A program made the position numbers and the translations under genes. This document shows, in pieces, positions 1 through 8,324 of a stretch of DNA of 64,000 bases. The notes beneath the pieces are model-generated. The model ran no database searches. It saw only the letters and a program-made list of their open reading frames with translations, and was not told where the DNA came from. The stretch lies in contig NZ_JABSOD010000017.1 of assembly GCF_013283795.1 (NCBI RefSeq), positions 1 through 64,000 on the forward strand. Direction: 5' to 3'. Each line of letters starts with the position of its first letter. Position 1 is the stretch's first letter. Source of the stretch: Rheinheimera lutimaris. GTDB taxonomy: Bacteria > Pseudomonadota > Gammaproteobacteria > Enterobacterales > Alteromonadaceae.

Positions 1-1
1 G

Positions 2-26
2 CCACCTCCTATGGAGGTGGATTTTT
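2..26 (+). terminator. Rho-independent terminator of an upstream gene
   Basis: A perfect 8-bp stem (CCACCTCC at 2-9, GGAGGTGG at 13-20) with a 3-nt loop is followed by A and five T. This is a textbook intrinsic terminator. It should end a gene lying left of the window and insulates the operon that starts at 139. Confidence 0.85.
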
Positions 27-138
27 ACAATAAATTTTAACTTGCTCTGCTGTCAATGCGGCGATAAGCTGTTGACTTCGCCATTTTGTTTGGCTCGAAA
101 ACGTAAACAAGCAGTAAACAGTAGCCGGTGTCAGAATA

Positions 139-2748
139 ATGATAATAATAACAAGGCTATGCCTTACAGTAGTCTGTATGGCGCTGGTAGCGTGCAAAGC
201 GGATATCAGCGTGCAGGATGAACCGACAGATCCTGTAGTGCAGGAAATTGCGCTGGCCTTTGTTGAACGTGCGCTGTTGCTTAACGAAGATGAGTTTTAT
301 CAAACCGACCTGACAGATCCCTCGGCGTTTAATCCCGGTGCCCGTTTGCTGCTGAAACAAAATGCCTTTGCGCAATCGGCAGAGACTGATCTTACCAGCG
401 CTTTGTTTGCTGAAAATGCTTTATATGACGTCAAAGATCTCAGTGCCTCAGCCGATGGCTTAACCTTGCTGTTTGCTTTACGGGCACCGGCGCTGGAAAA
501 TGTTGCTGATGAACTGCAACCAAAGTGGGATCTGTGGCGCTATGATGTGCAAAGTAAAACCGTCAGCCCACTGATTGGTGACCCTCAGTTGGCACAACGC
601 GGCCACGATATCAGCCCTGCATTTTTACCGGATGGCCGGATTATTTTCAGCTCGACCCGCCAGACCACCTCACGGCAAATTCTGCTGGATGAATTTAAAC
701 CGCAATATACCGCGCTGGACGAAGACCTGGATGCACCGGCATTTAATCTGCATGTGATGAATGCGGATGGCAGCGGCATTGAACAACTAAGCTTTAACCT
801 GAGCCATGATGTGGATCCGGTGGTGTTGGATGATGGCAATATTTTGTATAGCCGCTGGGATAACCAGAGCGATCGCTCGATGTTTAACTGGTACCAAATG
901 CAGCCCGATGGCAGTGAAAACCAGTTAGTTTATGGTTGGCACTCGCACAACAGTGGCGCCGGTTTATCCAGGGTCGAATTTACTAAAGCCATAGTGCTTG
1001 ACGATGGTTCGGTTAGCGTTGCGCTGGCCGGCAACAACGCGCCTTACTACAACAGCTGGCCACAACAAATAGCCCTGGCGCTGGCCAGTGATAATGAGCA
1101 AGCATTATTTGGCGAAACGCTGAACCTGCCGGCGCAAACCCCGCTGTTCCCGTGGGCCTTTGATAACACAGAGCGTACCGAACTGGCCGGTGCGGTGCAC
1201 AGTTACGCGCCGTTAAAAGATGGCAGCGGTCGTTTTTTAGTAAGCTGGTCACCGTGCCGGGTGCTGGTTGAAGAGGTGGCGTTCAGCTGTGCTCAGGTAG
1301 AGGATGTCAGTGAGTTGGCGCTGGCTGCCCCCTTATATGGCTTATGGTTATTTGATACTGAGAAACAAACTCAGGTACCGGTAAGACCGGGCACAGAAGG
1401 GCTGTTGGTTGGTGAACCTGTGGTGCTGCAACCTTACACCGCCGGTGCGTTTTTACCACAGAACCCGTTATTGGATGCAGAGCTGGCCGCCGAAAATGCT
1501 GCTGTACTGGATATTCGCAGCGTGTATGACTTTGCCGGCAGCGCCAGCGTCAACATAGCGCAGTTAGCCGACCCGATGCAAAGCACGGCGGACGAGCGAC
1601 CGGCACGGTTTTTACGTCTGGTGCGTGGCGTACCTATGCCACCGGATGAGGTGCTGGATGTACCCGATACCGCTTTTGGTGTAAGCCGCCGTCAGCTGAT
1701 GCGGGAAATTCTCGGCAGTGTAGCAATAGAGCCCGATGGCTCAGTGCAGGTAAAAGTGCCGGCTAATGTGCCGTTTAATCTGGCGGTGCTTAATGCGCAG
1801 GGCCAGGCTATTTCGCCATTGCATCAACAATGGATCACATTGCGGCCGGGCGAAACGCGCAGTTGTAATGGTTGCCATACTGCGCAAAGCACAGCGCCGC
1901 ATGGCCGCTTAAGCGGCGAAGCGCCAACGGCCAATGCCGGCCTGGCCAGTGATGGTAACTTCCCCAATACCAACCCGCAACTTATTGCTCAGGCCGGCGA
2001 AACCATGGCGCAAACTGCGGCCAGGCTAAACGGCACACCAGAGCTTAGCGAAGCGCTGCAATATTTAGATATCTGGACCGACCCGGCCAGACGCGCCCCG
2101 GATGCCGCTGTGCAGCTAAGCTTGCAGGATCTGACTACGCCATTGCCAGCCGGGGTGGAGTGCTTTACGCAGTGGCTGGCCAGTTGCCGTCTGCGCATCG
2201 ACTACCCCAGCCATATTCAGCCGTTATGGCAGTTGGACCGGCGCCGGTTTGACCCCGACAGCAACGAACTAATTGCGGATCATACCTGCGTCAGCTGCCA
2301 TAGCCGTACCGATGCTAACGGCAATGGCCGCGTGCCGTTGGCGCAGTTGGAACTGGACAGCGAAGCGTCGGATTTGGCAGCAGAGCATTACCGCAGTTAC
2401 CGCGAACTGTTAAGCGCTGATAATGAGCAGGAGTTAGTCGGCGGCGTGTTGGTCGACCGGTTGGTACAAGCTACCGATGCTGACGGTAACCTGCTGTTTC
2501 TCACCGACGAGAACGGCGATTTAATTTTAGATGACAGCGGCAACCCTATTCCGGTGATGGTCACGGTAAATATTACGCCAGCACTTCGTGCCGGCAATGC
2601 ACTGGGCAGTAGCGCTTTTTTTGATTTGTTTAGTGCCGGTGGTTCACATCAGAGCTATTTGTCGGCTGCAGAACTGAAGCTGCTGGCTGAATGGCTGGAT
2701 ATTGGTGCGCAGTATTACAACTCGCCTTTTGCAGTGCCGGAGCAATAG
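139..2748 (+). CDS. HzsA-related haem-binding lipoprotein
   Basis: 869 aa. The N-terminus is a lipoprotein signal ending in the lipobox LVAC (Cys19), so the protein should be exported and lipid-anchored. Residues about 100-300 look like a TolB-type beta-propeller (repeated DG.I.FSS / DG.ILYSRWD blades). The second half resembles the alpha subunit of hydrazine synthase and carries two CxxCH haem c motifs, C576-NG-C579-H580 and C717-VS-C720-H721. The name is by fold resemblance only; nothing suggests hydrazine synthesis here. No good Shine-Dalgarno is visible before the ATG, but the lipobox position fits this start. It is the first gene of the block to 19962, and the next gene begins at the base after its stop. 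Likely role: a multi-haem or metal redox protein of the envelope (inference). Confidence 0.75.
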   Translation: MIIITRLCLTVVCMALVACKADISVQDEPTDPVVQEIALAFVERALLLNEDEFYQTDLTDPSAFNPGARLLLKQNAFAQSAETDLTSALFAENALYDVKDLSASADGLTLLFALRAPALENVADELQPKWDLWRYDVQSKTVSPLIGDPQLAQRGHDISPAFLPDGRIIFSSTRQTTSRQILLDEFKPQYTALDEDLDAPAFNLHVMNADGSGIEQLSFNLSHDVDPVVLDDGNILYSRWDNQSDRSMFNWYQMQPDGSENQLVYGWHSHNSGAGLSRVEFTKAIVLDDGSVSVALAGNNAPYYNSWPQQIALALASDNEQALFGETLNLPAQTPLFPWAFDNTERTELAGAVHSYAPLKDGSGRFLVSWSPCRVLVEEVAFSCAQVEDVSELALAAPLYGLWLFDTEKQTQVPVRPGTEGLLVGEPVVLQPYTAGAFLPQNPLLDAELAAENAAVLDIRSVYDFAGSASVNIAQLADPMQSTADERPARFLRLVRGVPMPPDEVLDVPDTAFGVSRRQLMREILGSVAIEPDGSVQVKVPANVPFNLAVLNAQGQAISPLHQQWITLRPGETRSCNGCHTAQSTAPHGRLSGEAPTANAGLASDGNFPNTNPQLIAQAGETMAQTAARLNGTPELSEALQYLDIWTDPARRAPDAAVQLSLQDLTTPLPAGVECFTQWLASCRLRIDYPSHIQPLWQLDRRRFDPDSNELIADHTCVSCHSRTDANGNGRVPLAQLELDSEASDLAAEHYRSYRELLSADNEQELVGGVLVDRLVQATDADGNLLFLTDENGDLILDDSGNPIPVMVTVNITPALRAGNALGSSAFFDLFSAGGSHQSYLSAAELKLLAEWLDIGAQYYNSPFAVPEQ

Positions 2749-3471
2749 ATGATCAGGTTTATGCTGCTCTGTCTCAGTCTGTTCAGCTTTGCCGTTGTGG
2801 CCGATCCGGTTGAAGTTACTGTCAGCGCCGACTTTGTCAATTTACATTCCGGCGCCGGCCGCGGTTATCCGATAGTGCAGGTAGCCATTAAAGGTGAGCG
2901 TTTAACGCTGCTGACACGACGGCATGATTGGGTTCAGGTAGAGTTTAAGCAGCAACCATACTGGTTGGCGCGTGCCGACCTGGTACAGGTTGTTACTTTG
3001 CAACAGCAGCCGTTTGATGTTTCCGCTGACAAGATGGCCGCTTATGAAGCGCGCACGCTGGAGGCTGGCTTACAGTTTGGTGATTTCAACGGCAGCAGTA
3101 TGTACCAGCTGTCGCTGGCGTATCTGTTTAGTCCCTATGTGCAAACAGAGCTGGCGCTAAGTCAGGCCAATGGCGATCAGGCAGATAATGTCTCTGCTGA
3201 GCTGAGTGTATATTTAAGCCCGTGGCCACACTGGCGGCTATCGCCTTATTTTGGTATTGGCGGCGGGGTGTTGCGCACCTCGCCACGCACGGTATTGGTA
3301 CAAACGCCGGATCGCAATAATAGCCTGGCCAGTGCCGAGCTGGGCTTGCGCTATTACCTGAGCCGTAATTTTATCGCCCGTGCCGGATACCGGCGCAGTG
3401 TTATCGTCACTGACCGTAACGACAATGAAGAGATTGATACATGGAAACTTGGCTTCAGCGTATTTTTTTAG
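2749..3471 (+). CDS. SH3b-domain outer-membrane beta-barrel protein
   Basis: 240 aa. A signal peptide (about residues 1-18, ending VVA/DP) precedes a bacterial SH3 domain at about 22-80 (VNLHSGAGRGYPIV then a W-V-V strand pattern). Residues 100-240 alternate polar and hydrophobic strands and end in a terminal aromatic (GFSVFF), typical of a small outer-membrane barrel. SH3b domains often bind peptidoglycan, so the protein may link wall and outer membrane (inference). The ATG directly follows the previous stop, and the 3' end overlaps the next gene by 31 bases, which suggests translational coupling. A second barrel of similar size follows. Confidence 0.7.
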   Translation: MIRFMLLCLSLFSFAVVADPVEVTVSADFVNLHSGAGRGYPIVQVAIKGERLTLLTRRHDWVQVEFKQQPYWLARADLVQVVTLQQQPFDVSADKMAAYEARTLEAGLQFGDFNGSSMYQLSLAYLFSPYVQTELALSQANGDQADNVSAELSVYLSPWPHWRLSPYFGIGGGVLRTSPRTVLVQTPDRNNSLASAELGLRYYLSRNFIARAGYRRSVIVTDRNDNEEIDTWKLGFSVFF

Positions 3472-4055
3472 CCCTGAGTTTAACCTCCGCTGCTGCAGTA
3501 GCACAGCAGGTTGAACCGGATATCGCCGTCGACGTGGTGAGCGAGGATGTGCTCGACAGCGAAAACTGGCTGCTGGGTGCCCGCGTTGGGGTGCTGAGTA
3601 TTGAAGATTTTGGCAGCAGCGCGCTGCTGGCACTGCAGCTGAGTTATCACATCAACGAAGACTTTTATTTAACGGCTGAGTATGCGCAGGCCAAGGCCGG
3701 GCGTACCTCGTTTGAGGAATTAAGCGGCGCAGCGCCACTGTTAACCGACAGTGAGCGGGAGTGGCGTTATTACGGTGCGCATTTGGGTTACATGGTGCTG
3801 CCGGGAGAAGCTTTTTTAAGCAAAAACTACGCGATGAACAGCGGGCTGTCGCTGTTTATCGGAGGCGGTAATGTGGATTTTGCCGGTGACAAAGTGTTTG
3901 CGCTGCAGATGGGCAGTCAGTTTCGTTTATATGCCACCGATTGGCTGGCACTTGAGCTGACATTCAGCGATTACATTTTTGAAACCACCATTTTAGCGCG
4001 CAGTAAAACCACACATAACCTCAGCCTGGCGCTGGGTGTAGCAGTGTATTTTTAG
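3441..4055 (+). CDS. Outer-membrane beta-barrel domain protein
   Basis: 204 aa with a signal peptide (cleavage near AVA/QQ). The rest is a beta-barrel ending in LGVAVYF, a typical C-terminal outer-membrane signature. It resembles the short barrel family shared by myxobacteria and some gammaproteobacteria, which includes barrels near the Myxococcus Glt gliding genes; I place it there by pattern, not by alignment. It lies between another barrel gene and tlpA in the same operon. Its likely job is to provide the outer-membrane part of the envelope complex powered by the TolQR-like genes downstream (inference). Confidence 0.65.
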   Translation: METWLQRIFLALSLTSAAAVAQQVEPDIAVDVVSEDVLDSENWLLGARVGVLSIEDFGSSALLALQLSYHINEDFYLTAEYAQAKAGRTSFEELSGAAPLLTDSEREWRYYGAHLGYMVLPGEAFLSKNYAMNSGLSLFIGGGNVDFAGDKVFALQMGSQFRLYATDWLALELTFSDYIFETTILARSKTTHNLSLALGVAVYF

Positions 4056-4078
4056 CGATGCGAACAGCAGAGGTAGTA

Positions 4079-4561
4079 ATGAAACAACGGATACAACAAT
4101 TGGCGCTGGTACTGGCCTGTAGCTTAGGTTTGGCGGTGCAGGCACAAACAGCACCGGATTTTACCTTAAAGGCATTAGACGGTAATAACCTGCGGCTGGC
4201 CGAGCAGCGCGGCGACATTATGCTGATTAATTTTTGGGCCAGTTGGTGCGGCCCCTGTATTCAGGAAATGCCGGCGTTGGATAAACTGGCGCAAAAGTAC
4301 CAAATGATGGGCGTGCAGGTATGGGGCGTTAACGTGGAAAACGACAGCTCAGCGGCCAAAGCCTATTTGAGCAAGGTGCAGGTAGCCTTTCCTATTTTGT
4401 TTGATGTCGATAACAGCGTATCAAAAGACTACAGCGTAGAAGCTATGCCCACCACGGTGATCCTGGACAAAGACGGCAAGGTTCGCACTGTGCATCGCGG
4501 TTATAAGCCCGGTTATGAGAAAAAATATGAAGACGATATTAAAACCCTGCTTCGTGAATAG
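4079..4561 (+). CDS. TlpA-family thiol-disulfide oxidoreductase
   Basis: 160 aa. I chose the ATG at 4079 because AGAGG stands about 7 bases upstream and a clean signal peptide follows. The longer reading from 4058 adds seven residues before it. After the signal peptide comes a thioredoxin fold of the TlpA/ResA class: FWASWCGPC with the CxxC active site, the GVQVWGVNVE strand and the cis-Pro segment AMPTTVILD. It should reduce disulfides in the periplasm, typically for cytochrome c maturation or metal-site assembly. The haem proteins of this operon (139, 14749, 15948) and the Cys-rich tail of the next gene product are plausible substrates (inference). Confidence 0.85.
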   Translation: MKQRIQQLALVLACSLGLAVQAQTAPDFTLKALDGNNLRLAEQRGDIMLINFWASWCGPCIQEMPALDKLAQKYQMMGVQVWGVNVENDSSAAKAYLSKVQVAFPILFDVDNSVSKDYSVEAMPTTVILDKDGKVRTVHRGYKPGYEKKYEDDIKTLLRE

Positions 4562-4565
4562 CAGT

Positions 4566-4805
4566 GTGAACAAGCGCTTAGCGGCTGCTATACGCCTGCT
4601 GTTGCCGGCGGCATTAGTGTTGCTTGCGGGTTGCAGCAGTATTGAGCCCTGGGTAAAGCCCTATGAGCGCGACAAACTGGCCGATCCGATCATGGCATTT
4701 GGCCGTCATCCGGTAGCGCTGCAGCATGTGGCGCACGTGCAGGACTCACGTGAAGCAGCAAAGGGTGCTAACGGCAGCGGGGGCGGTGGTTGTGGCTGTA
4801 ATTAA
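4566..4805 (+). CDS. DUF4266 lipoprotein with CGCN tail
   Basis: 79 aa if read from the GTG at 4566. That start puts the lipobox LLAGC at a normal distance; the ATG at 4515 would add 17 residues inside the tlpA gene. The mature protein has the DUF4266 pattern (WVKPYERDKLADPIM...) and ends in a glycine run closing with C-G-C-N. DUF4266 genes commonly sit between tlpA and DUF3570 genes, as here. The function is not known. The CxC tail could bind metal or be a target of the adjacent TlpA (inference). The 3' end overlaps the next gene. Confidence 0.75.
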   Translation: MNKRLAAAIRLLLPAALVLLAGCSSIEPWVKPYERDKLADPIMAFGRHPVALQHVAHVQDSREAAKGANGSGGGGCGCN

Positions 4806-5928
4806 CGTCATTGCCGCAGCCTTATTGCTGCTATGCACTGTGCTGGTGCAGGCAGCGGTATTGCCTGAAGACAGAGCCGATTTGATGTATCACGGTTATC
4901 AGGGCGGCGGCGTGTCTATTGATGGCCCGGCGGTTATGCTGCGTAAAAAAGCCGGCCAGTCGGTGTCGCTGTCGGCTTATTACTACATTGATACTGTATC
5001 GGGCGCATCGATTGATGTAGAGGCTACTGCCTCGGCCTACACCGAAACCCGGCATGAAAAGCGCGTCGGCATCGATTATCTGGCCGGCAACAGTATTTTA
5101 AGTCTGAATTACGCCCAAAGTGATGAAGATGACTACAACGCTAAGTCGGTGTCATTCGGTATAGCGCACGATACATTTGGCGGTATGACAACGCTGAGCC
5201 TGGAAGCCGGGCTGGGTGATGACACCGTCGGCCGCAACGGTGATGAAAGCTTCAGTGCCGGTGTAAAACGTTTTAATTATAAGTTTGGCTGGACTCAGGT
5301 ACTCAGCAGCCGCTGGATAGCGGCGCTGAATATGCAGGTCGACTTAGACGAAGGTTTTTTAAATAACCCCTATCGCAGTGTCCGTTTTCGCGATGTCAGC
5401 GAACCGCTGGGTTATGGCTATCAGCGCGAGGTGTACCCCGAAACCCGTAATAGCTTTGCCGTGTCGCTGGTAAATAAAGTGTATTTACCTTACCGCGCGG
5501 CGCTGAGCCTGAATCTGCGGCATTATCAGGACAGCTGGGATATTCGTGCCTTTGATGCCGAAGTGGAATATGTGCATCCGCTGACAGAACAATGGACGCT
5601 GGAAGCCAAATTACGCTGGTACAGTCAGGGCCAAGCCGGGTTTTACCGCGATTTATTTGATTTTGCCGACCAACAGAATTTTATGGCGCGGGACAAAGAG
5701 CTCAGCGAATTTGACAACCTGACCTTAGGCCTGGGCGCCGGCTACCGGTTACCGCTGTGGAGCTTTTGGCCCGGGGCAAAGCCTGAGCTGAATGTGCAGT
5801 GGGATCATATTCGTTTTAATTATAAAAATTTCCGCAATGTCACCATCACAGATGCCGTTGCCGGGCTTGAGCCGCTGTACAGCCTGGATGCCAATGTGTT
5901 GCGGGCGTTTTTCAGTATTTACTTTTAA
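4750..5928 (+). CDS. DUF3570 outer-membrane protein
   Basis: About 392 aa from the GTG at 4750, chosen because AGGA lies five bases upstream and a signal peptide follows (cleavage near VQA/AV); an ATG at 4726 is also open. The mature start (LPEDRADLMYHGYQGGGVSIDGP) and the string of amphipathic strands to a terminal aromatic (FFSIYF) match DUF3570 outer-membrane proteins. Such proteins regularly occur with TlpA, DUF4266 and ApbE; here ApbE is 16 kb away at 21835. The predicted barrel is large, about 16 strands by eye. The function is unknown. Start overlap with the DUF4266 gene implies coupled expression. Confidence 0.75.
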   Translation: MKQQRVLTAAGAVVVAVINVIAAALLLLCTVLVQAAVLPEDRADLMYHGYQGGGVSIDGPAVMLRKKAGQSVSLSAYYYIDTVSGASIDVEATASAYTETRHEKRVGIDYLAGNSILSLNYAQSDEDDYNAKSVSFGIAHDTFGGMTTLSLEAGLGDDTVGRNGDESFSAGVKRFNYKFGWTQVLSSRWIAALNMQVDLDEGFLNNPYRSVRFRDVSEPLGYGYQREVYPETRNSFAVSLVNKVYLPYRAALSLNLRHYQDSWDIRAFDAEVEYVHPLTEQWTLEAKLRWYSQGQAGFYRDLFDFADQQNFMARDKELSEFDNLTLGLGAGYRLPLWSFWPGAKPELNVQWDHIRFNYKNFRNVTITDAVAGLEPLYSLDANVLRAFFSIYF

Positions 5929-5940
5929 CAGGACACACCA

Positions 5941-6450
5941 ATGAGAACGCTGATACTAAGTGGATTGTTATGGCTAAGCGCTTTAGCCAGTGCTGATACG
6001 GCACCGGTTAGCTCGCAGTTAGAGCAGTTGAAGCAGCAGGTGATCCAGTTAAACCGCGAACTGTTTTTATTGGAAGAAGAATTGCTGTTTCCACCGGAAA
6101 CCCAACTGGCGGTGTTTTTATCTGTCGACAGCGGCAAGTTTTTTCAGATCGACAGCGTAGAGCTGATCCTGAACGATAAGCCGGTAGGGGCGTTTTTGTA
6201 CACCGCTTTGCAACGTGAAGCCTTACAACGCGGTGCTATTCAACCCTTGTATAAAGGTAATGTTAAAGCCGGTGAGCATAATCTTACTGCGGTGTTTGTC
6301 GGTAAAGGCCCCGATAACCGCGACTACCGCCGTGCGGTGAATTACCGCTTTGCCAAAGCAGACGACGCTGTTTTGCTGGAGCTGCAGGTAAATGACCGCA
6401 GCAGCGACTATCAACCCGATTTTATTGTGCAGCCATGGTCGAACGACTGA
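5941..6450 (+). CDS. Small periplasmic coiled-coil protein
   Basis: 169 aa. A signal peptide (about 1-19) is followed by a short heptad-like helix (about 22-50, rich in L, E, Q) and a beta-rich domain with a growth-factor-like pattern (VDSGKFFQIDSVELILNDKPV). I do not recognise a named family. An equivalent small protein is expected between the barrel and TPR genes of Glt-like clusters, but I cannot map it to a Glt letter. The stop overlaps the next start by 16 bases. Confidence 0.6.
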   Translation: MRTLILSGLLWLSALASADTAPVSSQLEQLKQQVIQLNRELFLLEEELLFPPETQLAVFLSVDSGKFFQIDSVELILNDKPVGAFLYTALQREALQRGAIQPLYKGNVKAGEHNLTAVFVGKGPDNRDYRRAVNYRFAKADDAVLLELQVNDRSSDYQPDFIVQPWSND

Positions 6451-8324
6451 TTTACAGCATGTTATTTGCACTGATGTTGTCACTGCCGCTGACAACAGCG
6501 GCAGCGCAGGCAACATTCAGCGACAAACAGCAGCTGTTAACAGAAAAACACTACCGCCAGGCCGCGTGGGCGTTTTATCAGCAGCAGCCAATGCCGGCGT
6601 TAGAGGCGCTGCAGTTGGCACCGCAGCAAGATCAACGCACGCGACTGCTTGAAGCCGGTTTATATCTGCAGCTGATGATGCCGCAACACGCCGCTGAGGT
6701 GTTGTCGGCGCTGTTAGCCAACCCGGACGCCGGCGAAAATACCTTACCCAAAGCATTGCGTAATATTGCCTTGCTGCAGTTTGCCAGGTACCAGCTGGAG
6801 CTGGGCGATAAAGCGGCCGCGCGACAGTATTTAGCTCTGGCAGACATTACCCCTGATGGTGCCTGGCTGGGCCAGCAGCAGTTGCTTAGCCAGCTGATCA
6901 ATTGGCCGGACATTGACATACCATCACAGCCGGATTTTGCCGGGCTGGCGCAGCAAGCCGAAATGCCGTATGTCATCAGTAATCAGGCGCTGGTGTTGGC
7001 AAAGCAGCAACCGGAAAAAGCGTTACAGTGGCTTAGCCGGTTGCAACAACAGGTGACGGTGGCTGCGCCGCAAGGCTTCTGGCAGCTGTTGTTCAGTGGT
7101 CAGTGGCCGCTGCAATCACGGCCACAGGGGTTTATTTACCCGCAGCAAGAGCAGCGCGCGCTGGACGATTATATTCAGCTGACACAAGCGCAGTTACTGA
7201 TAGAACAACAGGATTTAGCCGCGGCAGACCGCATTCTGGCTAACTTTGCCGCCGACAGTGTGCTCAGCAGCAGTGCCTTGCAGTTATACAGCTATATTTT
7301 GACCGAGCAGCGCCATATTCCAACCTTATTGGCGGTACTGCAGCAACAAATTAAACAACAGCCGTTCAGTCACACGGCCTGGCAAGCGGCCACGCGCATT
7401 GGTGAGCAATTAGAGCGGGCGCTGCAGCCGCGGGATGCGCTGGCAGCTTACCACTGGGCAGAGCAATATTATCAGCAACAAACACAGCTGATAAACCAAC
7501 AGGCCACGCCGCTGCAGGTAGACCAGCTGCAACACGGTATGTCGCAGTGGCAAAGGCTACAGCTGAGCAATGACAACAATCTGCATCGTTTGCAGCAGGA
7601 TGCACTGGCGTTGCAACAGCAACTGAATGCGGCGCCACAGCGGCAACAACGCCTGTTGCAGTTACAGGATGTCACGGCGTATAAACTGACGCAGCAACAG
7701 CAATTGCTGACAGAGCAACTACCGCTGTTAGTCGAACGTAAGCAGCAACTTAACCAGCGCTATACAGAAATTCAGCAGCAGCTGACAGAGGCATCTGCGG
7801 CGCCGATGGCGTTGGCGTTATGGCAGGGCGAACCTTATCAGCAATTGGTGATGTTAGAGCGTGCTGAGCAGCGGCTGCAGCAGCTGGAGCAAAGCGGCCA
7901 GGCAGCAGAGCCATACCGGCAACGTCTGCAACGGCTGCGCGGCTTGCTGCAATGGCAATACACTGATACGGCAGCACAGCGGCGCTGGCAGTTACAGCGC
8001 CTGCAACAGCAGGTGGCCACAGCATTAACGGCGCTGGAGCAACAACTTGGCGCGTTACAGCAAAAAGGCGGTAAAGCAGCAAGGCTGCAGCAACTACAAC
8101 AACGGTTGACACAGTTAACGCAGCAGCAGCAACAGCTTAACCTGGCGCTGTTAAGCCAGCAGCAACAGCTACTGGCGCAGTTAAATCAGCAGTTACAGCA
8201 AATACGCCGCCAGCAACTGGCAGAGTTAACGCAGCTGCAACGGCACAATAAAGAGTCCATGGCTCGCGTGATGGAGCGGGTATTGCTAATGGCCGACACC
8301 GGCGGTGACGGAGCAAGGCCATGA
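6435..8324 (+). CDS. Gln-rich TPR/coiled-coil periplasmic protein
   Basis: 629 aa with a signal peptide (cleavage near TAAA/QA). Residues 30-330 show TPR-like helical pairs (KHYRQAAWAFYQQQPMPAL; QHAAEVLSALLANPDA). Residues 370-610 are a very long glutamine/leucine-rich coiled coil. It should act in the periplasm as a long scaffold between the motor and the outer membrane (inference from architecture and neighbours). It overlaps both neighbours by a few bases. The Gln-rich composition is shared with the next gene, so it is lineage style rather than a foreign insertion. Confidence 0.65.
   Translation: MVERLIYSMLFALMLSLPLTTAAAQATFSDKQQLLTEKHYRQAAWAFYQQQPMPALEALQLAPQQDQRTRLLEAGLYLQLMMPQHAAEVLSALLANPDAGENTLPKALRNIALLQFARYQLELGDKAAARQYLALADITPDGAWLGQQQLLSQLINWPDIDIPSQPDFAGLAQQAEMPYVISNQALVLAKQQPEKALQWLSRLQQQVTVAAPQGFWQLLFSGQWPLQSRPQGFIYPQQEQRALDDYIQLTQAQLLIEQQDLAAADRILANFAADSVLSSSALQLYSYILTEQRHIPTLLAVLQQQIKQQPFSHTAWQAATRIGEQLERALQPRDALAAYHWAEQYYQQQTQLINQQATPLQVDQLQHGMSQWQRLQLSNDNNLHRLQQDALALQQQLNAAPQRQQRLLQLQDVTAYKLTQQQQLLTEQLPLLVERKQQLNQRYTEIQQQLTEASAAPMALALWQGEPYQQLVMLERAEQRLQQLEQSGQAAEPYRQRLQRLRGLLQWQYTDTAAQRRWQLQRLQQQVATALTALEQQLGALQQKGGKAARLQQLQQRLTQLTQQQQQLNLALLSQQQQLLAQLNQQLQQIRRQQLAELTQLQRHNKESMARVMERVLLMADTGGDGARP

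Noticed and set aside
1-197. 62-aa minus-strand frame at the left edge
   Set aside because: It overlaps the start of the HzsA-related gene and the terminator, with no support for translation.
139-2748. Hydrazine synthase as a functional call
   Set aside because: Only the HzsA-like subunit is present, with no HzsB/C or anammox context; the name reflects fold resemblance only.
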